Origin: JBBDSH01 sp040905045
GTDB lineage: Bacteria; Pseudomonadota; Gammaproteobacteria; Eutrophobiales; Eutrophobiaceae
Assembly: GCA_040905045.1 (NCBI GenBank)
Contig: JBBDSH010000013.1
Span: forward strand, 1 to 59,045
Direction: 5' to 3'
Length of the DNA: 59,045 nucleotides
The translations under genes were made by a program, and so were the position numbers. Numbering within the stretch: the first letter of the stretch is position 1; each line of letters begins with the position of its first letter. The notes below the pieces were generated by a model. The model was given only the letters and a program-made list of their open reading frames with translations, was not told the origin of the DNA and ran no database searches. Positions 1 to 7,024 of this stretch are shown in pieces.

Positions 1-120
1 TCGGCCGCATAGCCTGTCCCGGACTCCGGCCCGTTGGCCGGGGCAGGCTTGATCCGGGAGATGCGGCCGTCGAGCGTACAGAGCCTGCCCCGGACTGGAT
101 TCCTGTCTCTTCTACACAAA
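1..120. repeat. Dispersed GC-rich repeat (family A), copy 1
   Basis: GC-rich sequence with short inverted segments (CGGCCGCAT, ATGCGGCCGTCGAGCGTACAG, GCCTGCCCCGGACT). The same words recur at about 29858-29945, and in part at 330-395, 455-525 and 20320-20430, so this is a repeat family. No coding potential is seen. The whole stretch 1-567 holds only such repeats and no supportable gene. Confidence 0.6.
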
Positions 121-123
121 TGA

Positions 124-173
124 CTGGATGCCGGATAGCGCTGAACAGCGCGCTTCCGGCATGACGGCTTCGG
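124..173. repeat. Hairpin repeat (family B), copy 1
   Basis: CTGGATGCCGGATA and TTCCGGCATGACGG form an inverted pair around a variable loop. The same frame (GGATGC, hairpin, GCATGACGG) occurs at 58049-58091 and 58956-58990. It resembles the short GGAT...ATGACGG hairpin repeats scattered through many proteobacterial genomes. It may be a mobile miniature element; no transposase is nearby. Confidence 0.55.
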
Positions 174-329
174 GGTGCCGTCATACCGGCCGTCGAGTTT
201 GGACTTAGCCTGCCCCGGCATGCTGTTAGCCGGGGAGAGCCGGTATCCATAGGTTGTTTCACCATGCAGAGTATTCCATATACATCATTATAAGATTAGA
301 TTTAATCTGCCTCGGAAAATGTGTAGAAG

Positions 330-395
330 AAACAGGACTGGATCCGGGGGACGTATTCACAGCGTGTCCCACAGAGGAATGTCGGGTTACTTCCG
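330..395. repeat. Dispersed repeat family A, partial copy 2
   Basis: The words GACTGGATCCGGGGGACGT, ATTCACAGCGTGTCCCA and the following ATGTCGGGTTACT match the right part of the family A copy near 29900-29955 (GATCCAGGGGATGT, ATTTACAGCGTGTTCCA, ATGTTGGATTACT) with scattered changes. Confidence 0.55.
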
Positions 396-454
396 TTCTC
401 ATTAATAACTGTTCAGAATAAGTATTTAAACTTCCGGATGACGCCGGGTACAGA

Positions 455-525
455 TATGGAAGCAGACATACTGTGAATCCATCCCCCGGATCCAGTCCGG
501 GACAGGCTATGCGGCCAACGGTCTG
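455..525. repeat. Dispersed repeat family A, inverted copy 3
   Basis: Read on the minus strand, this contains CCGCATAGCCTGTCCCGGAC, then GGATCCGGGGGATGGATTCA and CAGTATGTCTG, matching the order of words in the other family A copies. It lies in opposite orientation to the copy at 330-395, making a loose inverted pair downstream of recX. Confidence 0.5.
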
Positions 526-567
526 CTTATCCATGCCTGTGCCCGGCCGCCGCGTTCATACAGAGTA

Positions 568-1017
568 TCAATCTGACGTCCTGAATAACCGGTGTATCTG
601 TTCCCCGCTGAATCCCCGGTATTGCAGAAAGCGGGATTGCCGCGACTGCTCTTTGAAATCGGGCGGCAGTGTACTGCCGAATTTCTTCTCCCGCACCCGG
701 GCAGCAACCTCCTGCCAGTCCGTGTCCAGCGACTCCAGGGCCGCTTCAATCAAATCCTCCCCGACGCCCCGCTCCTGCAACTCCCGGCGGATACGCAGGG
801 GCCCGTAGCCCCGTTCGATTCTGTGGTGAATATAGGACTCGGTAAAGCGCTCGTCGCTTTGCAGACCTTCGGCGGCCAACCCGCTGACGACGGATTCGAC
901 GGCCGTTTCCGGGAAATCGCGGGACTTGAGCTTGTTGATCAACTCCCGGGCGCTGTGTTCACGCCGGGCCAGCAGATTGAGTGCGCGTTCCCGTATTGCC
1001 TGCTCGTCACCGCTCAG
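568..1017 (-). CDS. recX: RecX, regulator of RecA
   Basis: RecX binds RecA filaments and limits RecA activity in the cytoplasm. The C-terminal 124 residues carry RecX-family features (FTESYIHHRIERGYGPLRI, QYRGFSGEQI). No ATG, GTG or TTG lies between the upstream in-frame stop and residue 26. The family-like N-terminus SGDEQAIRERALNLLARREH is nevertheless open in frame. I therefore place the start at a CTG (1017-1015) whose last two bases begin the recA TGA, giving 149 residues, a usual RecX length. The fallback start is TTG at 942, which would remove about 25 conserved-looking residues. It is the last gene of the pncC-thpR-recA-recX block and translational coupling to recA is likely. The product call is firm; the start is inferred. 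Confidence 0.88.
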   Translation of the reverse strand: MSGDEQAIRERALNLLARREHSARELINKLKSRDFPETAVESVVSGLAAEGLQSDERFTESYIHHRIERGYGPLRIRRELQERGVGEDLIEAALESLDTDWQEVAARVREKKFGSTLPPDFKEQSRQSRFLQYRGFSGEQIHRLFRTSD

Positions 1018-2051
1018 GCCTCGGCCTCCTCGGCTTCCTCGGGGGCGGCCTTGAGCACCGATTCAGGCAGGGCACGGGCACGGATCGCCTCCTCGATTTC
1101 CCGGGCGGTTTCCGGGTTTTCCTTGAGGTAGTTGCGGACATTGTCCTTGCCCTGGCCGATACGTTCACCGTTGTAACTGTACCAGGCGCCGGATTTTTCG
1201 ATGAGTTCATGCTGCACGCCGAGATTGATGATCTCGCCTTCCCGGGAAATACCTTCACCATAAAGGATATCGAACACCACTTCTTTGAACGGCGGCGCCA
1301 CCTTGTTTTTGACCACCTTGACACGGGTTTCATTGCCGACCACTTCATCGCCCTTCTTGATGGCGCCGATACGGCGGATATCCAGGCGCACGGAGGAATA
1401 GAATTTCAGGGCGTTGCCGCCGGTGGTGGTCTCGGGATTGCCGAACATGACGCCGATCTTCATGCGGATCTGGTTGATGAAGATGACCATGGTGTTGGAC
1501 CGCTTGATATTGGCGGTCAGCTTGCGCAGGGCCTGGGACATGAGCCGCGCCTGCAGTCCCATGTGGCTGTCACCCATCTCGCCTTCAATCTCGGCCTTGG
1601 GCGTCAGGGCGGCGACGGAATCGACGATGATCACGTCCACGGCGCCGGAACGCACCAGCATGTCGGTGATCTCCAGGGCCTGTTCGCCGGTGTCCGGCTG
1701 TGACACCAGCAGATCCTCGATGGAGACGCCCAGTTTTTCCGCATAAACCGGATCCAGGGCATGCTCGGCGTCGACGAAGGCGGCCGTGCCACCCACTTTC
1801 TGTGCTTCCGCGGCCACATGCGTGGCCAGGGTGGTCTTGCCCGAGGATTCCGGGCCATAGATTTCGATGACGCGCCCCCGCGGCATGCCGCCGATTCCCA
1901 GGGCGATATCCAAGCCGAGAGAGCCTGACGATATGGACGTCACGCCCTGCACCACGCCGTCATCGCTCATTTTCATGATGGAGCCCTTGCCAAACTGCTT
2001 TTCAATCTGGCCCAGTGCGGCTTTCAATGCCTGCTGCTTTTTTTCATCCAT
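1014..2051 (-). CDS. recA: RecA recombinase
   Basis: ATP-dependent DNA strand-exchange protein that also stimulates LexA self-cleavage. The 345-residue length is normal. It has the Walker A motif GPESSGKT at residues 66-73, the RecA signature ALKFYSSVRLDIRR, and an acidic Glu/Ala-rich C-terminal tail ending EEAEEAEA. The ATG starts MDEKKQQALKAALGQIEKQF, as in other gammaproteobacteria. The gene follows thpR by 52 bases and overlaps the proposed recX start. I see no canonical CTGT-N8-ACAG LexA box in the short spacers upstream, so the usual SOS control site is either divergent or absent. Confidence 0.99.
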   Translation of the reverse strand: MDEKKQQALKAALGQIEKQFGKGSIMKMSDDGVVQGVTSISSGSLGLDIALGIGGMPRGRVIEIYGPESSGKTTLATHVAAEAQKVGGTAAFVDAEHALDPVYAEKLGVSIEDLLVSQPDTGEQALEITDMLVRSGAVDVIIVDSVAALTPKAEIEGEMGDSHMGLQARLMSQALRKLTANIKRSNTMVIFINQIRMKIGVMFGNPETTTGGNALKFYSSVRLDIRRIGAIKKGDEVVGNETRVKVVKNKVAPPFKEVVFDILYGEGISREGEIINLGVQHELIEKSGAWYSYNGERIGQGKDNVRNYLKENPETAREIEEAIRARALPESVLKAAPEEAEEAEA

Positions 2052-2103
2052 TGATTTGATCCCGTCGCGTTGGTGAATTGGTGTCGATGATTATCCCATA
2101 AAT

Positions 2104-2616
2104 TTACGCCGACGTAAGGGCCCGGCGTTGCAGGATACGATATTCGGGACCGGTGGCATGGGTAATGGATTGCACCAGACAGAAGTCCCTGATATCCCAA
2201 CGGATCGGATCGAATTCCGGCTTCGTGAAACGGGTTGCCTTGCGGGCCAGGGTCAGGTGCGGCCGGAAAGGTTTGTCATCCACCTGCAATCCGCGGGACC
2301 GCGCCATGCCATTGATCCCCCGGACCAGACGCGGCAGGGGATCCGGGACTTCCGAAGGCGCCAGCCAGATGACCTGTGCGCGCCGGAACCAGCCGGCGCG
2401 ATCAAAGACCAGTGTCAACGCCTCGCCCTGAACGGCATCCATACCGGCCTTCAGTTCGTCCACATCGTCTTCGGAAACATTGCCCAGAAAGGCCAGGGTC
2501 AGGTGAAGATTGGCTGGGGAAACACGACGGCCCCGCTCTTTCGGGAGCACGGCACCGACCGCCTCGAACTGCTTACGGGCGACGTCGTCGGGCCAGAGGG
2601 CAAAAAACAATCGCAT
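2104..2616 (-). CDS. thpR: RNA 2',3'-cyclic phosphodiesterase (2'-5' RNA ligase family)
   Basis: Member of the 2H phosphoesterase superfamily. ThpR/LigT opens RNA 2',3'-cyclic phosphates and can join certain tRNA halves in vitro. The two diagnostic H-x-T-x motifs are visible: HLTL at residues 38-41 and HLTL at 120-123. The 170-residue length and the start MRLFFALWPDD are typical. It lies between pncC and recA on the same strand, with a REP-like pair in the spacer to pncC. Its cellular role is poorly known in the family, so only the enzymatic class is called firmly. Confidence 0.93.
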   Translation of the reverse strand: MRLFFALWPDDVARKQFEAVGAVLPKERGRRVSPANLHLTLAFLGNVSEDDVDELKAGMDAVQGEALTLVFDRAGWFRRAQVIWLAPSEVPDPLPRLVRGINGMARSRGLQVDDKPFRPHLTLARKATRFTKPEFDPIRWDIRDFCLVQSITHATGPEYRILQRRALTSA

Positions 2617-2652
2617 AATAGAGAGCTAATAAATACAAGCTACAGGTAACTG

Positions 2653-2720
2653 TAGGAGCGGCGCCTCCGCCGCGAATTGTCTCAGGCTTGCACTATTCGG
2701 CGCGAGGGCGCGCCTCCTAC
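2653..2720. repeat. REP-like inverted pair
   Basis: Two head-to-head copies of a GTAGGAGCGGC...CCGCGAAT unit (2653-2678, and its inverse ending CGCCTCCTAC at 2720) face each other across about 15 bases and could fold into a long hairpin in the pncC-thpR spacer. Related units occur at 43152-43235. REP elements of this GTAGGAGC type are known in gammaproteobacteria and are usually moved by a RAYT transposase, which is not in this window. Confidence 0.7.
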
Positions 2721-2721
2721 A

Positions 2722-3222
2722 TCATTCTTGATGGCTTTCAAGTATATCAATGAGTCCCTGTATTGCCATGGCGATGGACTGCTCCCGTATCTCCCGACGA
2801 TCACCTTCGAAAAAGACATGAGTAGTCCGGGGTGCTTGATTACGCATGGCCCAGCCGAAACAGACGTAACCCACCGGCTTGTAGGGCGTACCGCCGCCGG
2901 GACCGGCGATGCCGGTCACGGCGACGCTGATATCGCCGTGGCTGTGGCGCAGTGCGCCTTCGGCCATGGCGGCGGCCATCTCTTCACTGACGGCCCCGTA
3001 ATGCTCCAGTATTTCCTCCGACACGCCCAGCGCCTCGCGCTTGGCCGCATTGGAATAGGTCACGAAACCGCGCTCGAACCAGTGCGCGCTGCCGGGGACG
3101 GACGTAAACCGCCAGGCAATACCGCCGCCGGTGCAGGATTCCGCCGTCACCACCATCATGCTGCGGGCGAGGAGCAGCTCGGCCAGCCTCTGGACTGATT
3201 CAACACCGGGTTCGGCAGTCAT
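2722..3222 (-). CDS. pncC: Nicotinamide-nucleotide amidase (CinA C-terminal domain)
   Basis: Deamidates nicotinamide mononucleotide to nicotinate mononucleotide for pyridine-nucleotide recycling. The 166-residue protein is a single CinA C-terminal domain, with TAESCTGGGIAWRFTSVPGS near residue 30 and VTGIAGPGG near residue 105. The N-terminal MoaB-like domain of full CinA is absent, as in E. coli PncC/YgaD. It sits upstream of recA, the classic cinA-recA arrangement. The ATG start is 17 bases after the kinase-like gene stop. Confidence 0.95.
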   Translation of the reverse strand: MTAEPGVESVQRLAELLLARSMMVVTAESCTGGGIAWRFTSVPGSAHWFERGFVTYSNAAKREALGVSEEILEHYGAVSEEMAAAMAEGALRHSHGDISVAVTGIAGPGGGTPYKPVGYVCFGWAMRNQAPRTTHVFFEGDRREIREQSIAMAIQGLIDILESHQE

Positions 3223-3239
3223 GGTTCAATCCGCATGCG

Positions 3240-4262
3240 TCATTGCCGTTCAAGATAGTCTCTCGCCAGACTGCAGGCCATTTCAATCAGGACCGGCGTA
3301 AACTCCCTGGCGGTTTCGGTTTCCGGGCGGGTATGCACCCAGCCCAGATAAGTAAATCCGCGCGCCAGCATGAATAAGGGTAATTCGGCGAGTTCCTCGT
3401 CCGGCAGGTCCCGGTATTCCCGGTAGCCCTCGACAAGCGCGTCCCTTGCCGTCTCGAAGTAAGGTTCCGACTGAATGAAATACAGGGCCGTGGCGAGTTC
3501 GAACAGGTGCCAGCCGAAACCGGCGTCATCGAAATCAATCAATTTCACGTTTTCACCGTCCACGATCAGATTTTCCGGTGAGAAATCCGCGTGGATTAAG
3601 CTGTAACGTGCCGGTTTCTTTCCATACTGCCCGAGTTCCCGCCGTACCCGCTCCCGGGCCGACAGCAGCAGCTCACGTTGTCCGTCCGTCAACGCCTCCA
3701 GTTCCCAGAAGCGGCCCCATAGCGGTTCATCGCCCACCAGGCCCTCCGCATCCCAGGCATGGCGTGTAAACCCCGGCGGTAATGTCCAGTGTGCGGCCTG
3801 ATTGTGGAGCCTGGCCGCAAGTTCACCAATGACCCGGTAAGTCGAATGAACAGCGTCGCCGTGGTCATTGAGGCCCCCCTCCACCGATCCCAACTGCCGA
3901 CCCTCGATCCAGGCGAACAGATCAATCTGTCGGGGTTCCGGGACTCCGGGTGTCTCCACGACTGTGAACAAGTCATTTGATCCGGTTGCAATCACCTCCG
4001 GAACATCGATGCCTGCGCCGGCCAGTGCTTTCATCCACTGTAACTCGGAATGCAGTTCCGCATCGGTGTGATAACCGGGGCGGTGGATACGCAGCGCAAG
4101 GATATTCTCCGTCGCGGTATCGACGCGGAAAACCGCGTTCTCCCGGTATTTGATCAGGCTGATTGCCCGGTAATTGATACCCCTCTCTTCAAGCGCCCTG
4201 GCCGCCATCGCCTGGAGGCGGTTCGCCTGCTCCTCCGGGGACAAGTCATAAAAATCCGTCAT
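3240..4262 (-). CDS. APH-family kinase, hydroxylysine-kinase-like
   Basis: Phosphotransferase with a choline/aminoglycoside-kinase fold (340 residues). It shows the Brenner motif HADFSPEN (residues 224-231, with H224, D226 and N231) and the metal-binding LIDFDDAGFG (D243). The family also includes homoserine kinase II and animal hydroxylysine kinase. The next gene in the operon encodes a class III PLP enzyme that looks like phosphoethanolamine/phosphohydroxylysine phospho-lyase. I infer that this kinase phosphorylates a hydroxy-amine substrate which the lyase then cleaves. The substrate (hydroxylysine, ethanolamine or another amino alcohol) cannot be read from sequence. The spacer to the lyase gene is 24 bases, so one transcript is likely. 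Confidence 0.82.
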   Translation of the reverse strand: MTDFYDLSPEEQANRLQAMAARALEERGINYRAISLIKYRENAVFRVDTATENILALRIHRPGYHTDAELHSELQWMKALAGAGIDVPEVIATGSNDLFTVVETPGVPEPRQIDLFAWIEGRQLGSVEGGLNDHGDAVHSTYRVIGELAARLHNQAAHWTLPPGFTRHAWDAEGLVGDEPLWGRFWELEALTDGQRELLLSARERVRRELGQYGKKPARYSLIHADFSPENLIVDGENVKLIDFDDAGFGWHLFELATALYFIQSEPYFETARDALVEGYREYRDLPDEELAELPLFMLARGFTYLGWVHTRPETETAREFTPVLIEMACSLARDYLERQ

Positions 4263-4286
4263 GGTCGATTTTTTTGAGGCAAGGTT

Positions 4287-5579
4287 TCAAAGTCCGGCGA
4301 TCGTCTCGTCAAGCGTAGCAAGCAGTAAATCGGCGTGGCTGCGATCAAACGGCATCGGCGGGCGCATTTTGAGAATGTTATCGTACTTGCCGATCTTGCT
4401 GATTAAGACCCCCCGCTCGCGCATCCCATTGACGATGTGACGGGTTTGTTCCGGGGCCGGCGTTTTTTGCCGGCGATCCAGGACCAGTTCCACGGCAAAA
4501 AACATTCCCAGGTCCCGGACATCACCAATCAGATCATGCTTGTCCTGAAGCCGACGCAGCCCTTCGGTCACATAAGCGCCGGTATCGACGGCGTTTTGCA
4601 GGAGGTTTTCCCGTTCCAGTACGTCCAGCACCGCCATCCCCACGGCACAGGAAACCGGGTTGCCGCCAAAAGTGTTGAAGTACATGGCGTGGGCACCGAA
4701 TGCGTCGATCAACTCCGGCCGCGCCACGACACCGGACAATGGGTGACCGTTGCCCATGGGCTTGCCGAGCGTGACGATGTCGGGCACAACGCCATACCAC
4801 TGATACGTCCACATGTGGCGCCCGCTGCGGCCAAAACCCGCCTGCACCTCGTCGGCGATAAACAGGCCGCCCGCTTTCCGTACACGCTCGACGGCTTTTT
4901 CCAGAAATCCGGGGGGCACATTGAGCAGGCCTTCGTTGGCGAAATCCGGGCACATCACCAATCCGGCGAAGGGAATACCGTCCGCGGCGAAACCCTCGAT
5001 GGCCTTTTTGACTTCAGCCACATAGGCTTCCGTCAACCGTTCGCCCTGAAGTCCGCCCAGGCCGCGATAAGAATCCGGTATCGGTACCGAGCGCACACGC
5101 GTGGTAGTCTGCGCTTCCGGCATGAAGGCGGTTCCCAGTTCGGCCACGGCCTCCGTGTTGCCGTGGTAGGCGAAATCCGTGACGATGATTCCCCGGCCCC
5201 CGGTGCAATACCGGGCCATGCGCAGGGCGATTTCGTTAGCCTCGCTGCCGGTGCAGGCGAACATCGCCATGGAGAGATCGCCGTCGAATGTTGCAGTCAG
5301 GCGTTCCGCGTAGTCAACAATGTTCTCGTGCAAATAGCGTGTATGAGTATTCAGCGTCCCGGCCTGGCGGCAGAGCGCATCGACAACGTGAGGATGGCAG
5401 TGGCCTACATGGGGAACATTGTTATAGACATCCAGATAACGATCACCGGATGCATCATAGACCCACACGCCGTCACCTTTGACCAGGTGCAGCGGTTCGT
5501 CGTAAAACAACGGCGAATGTTTGCCGAGTACCCGATAACGGCGCTCCAGTAATACGGCGTCGTTATCAGCCGGATTCAT
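4287..5579 (-). CDS. Class III PLP enzyme resembling phosphoethanolamine / phosphohydroxylysine phospho-lyase
   Basis: PLP enzyme of aminotransferase class III, 430 residues. Visible motifs are the phosphate-cup segment CTGSEANEIALR (109-120), DEVQAGFGR (243-251) with the PLP-ring Asp243, and the Schiff-base lysine K273 in LGKPMGNGHP. The N-terminal NNVPHVGHCHPHVV followed by NTHTRYLHENIVDYAERL strongly recalls the ETNPPL/PHYKPL (AGXT2L1/2) branch, which eliminates phosphate and ammonia to give an aldehyde instead of transaminating. Together with the adjoining APH kinase this suggests kinase then lyase chemistry. The ATG overlaps the SDR stop by 14 bases. A plain omega-aminotransferase is the alternative. 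Confidence 0.85.
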   Translation of the reverse strand: MNPADNDAVLLERRYRVLGKHSPLFYDEPLHLVKGDGVWVYDASGDRYLDVYNNVPHVGHCHPHVVDALCRQAGTLNTHTRYLHENIVDYAERLTATFDGDLSMAMFACTGSEANEIALRMARYCTGGRGIIVTDFAYHGNTEAVAELGTAFMPEAQTTTRVRSVPIPDSYRGLGGLQGERLTEAYVAEVKKAIEGFAADGIPFAGLVMCPDFANEGLLNVPPGFLEKAVERVRKAGGLFIADEVQAGFGRSGRHMWTYQWYGVVPDIVTLGKPMGNGHPLSGVVARPELIDAFGAHAMYFNTFGGNPVSCAVGMAVLDVLERENLLQNAVDTGAYVTEGLRRLQDKHDLIGDVRDLGMFFAVELVLDRRQKTPAPEQTRHIVNGMRERGVLISKIGKYDNILKMRPPMPFDRSHADLLLATLDETIAGL

Positions 5580-6393
5580 CAGCCGCCTCCCGGGACTCCG
5601 GACGCTGACGGTAGAATTGTTCCAGGATCAGAGGATTTTCCGGCAAGGTCGAACCACCGTCCACAACCAGGGTTTGTCCGGTGATATAGCCTGCTTCCCT
5701 TGAAGCAAGGAACAGCATGGCATCGGCGATATCCTCGGGCTTGCCCAGAGCACCCAGAGGGATCTGCTCCGCCATATGCGTCAACTCCTCTTCGTTCACC
5801 AGGGCACTCATGGCCTGGGTCAGGATATAACCGGGTTCAATCCCGTTGACCGTTATATTGTCCCTGGCAAATTCCAGGGCGGCGGTCCGAATAAAACCGT
5901 TCAAACCGCCTTTCGAGGCCGCGTAATGCGAGGTTTCCGGCATGGCAACCCGGGGACCGGTAACGGATGAGGTGAACAATAACCGTCCCCAGCCCCGGGC
6001 GCGCATGAGCGGAACCGTTTCCCTGGTCAGCCAGAACGCGGCCTTCAGATTCACCGACAGGGTGTCATCGAGTTCTTCATCGCTGAGCTTTTCGATCCCC
6101 GCAATGGGAAATATCGCCGCATTATGAATCAGAATATCCACGCCGCCGTAGGCCTCAACAGTGTGGGCGATCAGATCCCGGACCTGTTGCCGATCGCCTA
6201 TATCGACCTGGAACAACGACGCCTGTCCTCCATCCCGGCGTATTGCATCGACCGTCTCTTGACCGTTTTTCCGCGTGCGCGTGGCGACAATAACGATAGC
6301 GCCGGCATCGGCAAAGCGTTTGGCGATGGCCTCGCCGATTCCCTGACCGGCACCGGTGACAATGGTTATCTTCTCTGTGAGATTGACTTTCAT
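5566..6393 (-). CDS. Short-chain dehydrogenase/reductase (SDR)
   Basis: NAD(P)-dependent oxidoreductase of the classical SDR type, 275 residues. It has the cofactor motif TGAGQGIGEAIAKRF near residue 12, the NAG-like NAA motif (HNAAIFPIAG), catalytic Ser in LLFTSSVTG and the YxxxK motif HYAASKGGL. The start is MKVNLTEKITIVTGAG at 6393, preceded by a strong GGGGAGAAGA Shine-Dalgarno; an upstream extension of the frame lacks family similarity. It is the first gene of the SDR-lyase-kinase operon, so it may oxidise or reduce the aldehyde or alcohol of that pathway. The substrate is unknown. Confidence 0.9.
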   Translation of the reverse strand: MKVNLTEKITIVTGAGQGIGEAIAKRFADAGAIVIVATRTRKNGQETVDAIRRDGGQASLFQVDIGDRQQVRDLIAHTVEAYGGVDILIHNAAIFPIAGIEKLSDEELDDTLSVNLKAAFWLTRETVPLMRARGWGRLLFTSSVTGPRVAMPETSHYAASKGGLNGFIRTAALEFARDNITVNGIEPGYILTQAMSALVNEEELTHMAEQIPLGALGKPEDIADAMLFLASREAGYITGQTLVVDGGSTLPENPLILEQFYRQRPESREAADESG

Positions 6394-6418
6394 TCTTCTC
6401 CCCTCATGCGATCGGCGT

Positions 6419-6450
6419 AACAGAGGATCTCGCTTCGGCGATCCTCTGTT
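6419..6450. terminator. UUCG-loop hairpin between tadA and the SDR operon
   Basis: AACAGAGGATC pairs with GATCCTCTGTT, with a small bulge and an inner GC-TTCG-GC cap, the very stable cUUCGg tetraloop. On the minus strand it follows tadA and precedes the SDR ribosome-binding site by about 15 bases. No T-tract follows it in either direction, so it is either a factor-assisted terminator, an mRNA-stabilising hairpin or an attenuator. Confidence 0.5.
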
Positions 6451-6524
6451 CAGCTTAACATTGATTATCGGGCAAGAAACATAAAGGATGTAACGTCGCC
6501 CCCGGCACGAATTACGACCGCGAA

Positions 6525-6977
6525 CTATTCGCGCCGGTACTGAAAGAACGATCGCAGCACATCCCCGCATTCTGTCTCCAGAACCCCGCTTTCCAGCTCG
6601 ATCCGGTGGTTGAGCCGATCCGTATTGAGGACATCAAACACACTTCCCGCCGCACCGCCTTTGGGATCGCGCGCGCCGAACACGACCCGCGCAACACGGG
6701 CCTGGATAATGGCGCCGGCGCACATGACGCACGGCTCCAGGGTCACGTAAAGCGTGGCTCCCGGCAGACGGTAATTACCAAGAGACGCAGCGGCGGTACG
6801 CAGGGCGACAATCTCGGCGTGGGCACTGGGATCATGGGAAGCGATGGGCCGGTTCCAGCCCTCACCGATGCATTCATCATTCAGAACCACAACCGCACCC
6901 ACTGGCACCTCGCCCTGCTTTTCCGCCCGGTGCGCCAGCTCCAGCGCCCTATCCATCCATTCCTGGTCGGTTTTCAT
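6525..6977 (-). CDS. tadA: tRNA(Arg) adenosine-34 deaminase
   Basis: Converts A34 to inosine in tRNA-Arg(ACG), an essential wobble modification. The 150-residue cytidine-deaminase-fold protein has the zinc and catalytic motif HAE at residues 53-55 and PCVMC with C83 and C86. The start MKTDQEWMDRALELAHRAEK is typical. It lies 47 bases downstream of guaA, in a spacer with short CACGAATCCCGAT-like tandem units, and is probably cotranscribed with it. Confidence 0.96.
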   Translation of the reverse strand: MKTDQEWMDRALELAHRAEKQGEVPVGAVVVLNDECIGEGWNRPIASHDPSAHAEIVALRTAAASLGNYRLPGATLYVTLEPCVMCAGAIIQARVARVVFGARDPKGGAAGSVFDVLNTDRLNHRIELESGVLETECGDVLRSFFQYRRE

Positions 6978-7024
6978 ATCACTTTAGATCACGAATCCCG
7001 ATCCACGAACCCCGATCCCCGCGA

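Noticed and set aside
259..534. Minus-strand 91-codon frame downstream of recX
   Set aside because: It lies entirely in repeat family A copies and has no ribosome site or family features.
2640..2655. CTACAGGTAACTGTAG as a possible LexA site
   Set aside because: The half-sites are in the wrong order (ACAG-N4-CTGT rather than CTGT-N8-ACAG) and it merges with a REP unit.
4437..5552. Long plus-strand open frame (371 codons)
   Set aside because: It is the antisense of the class III PLP enzyme gene; the high GC third position on the opposite strand keeps it open and the product has no recognisable domain.
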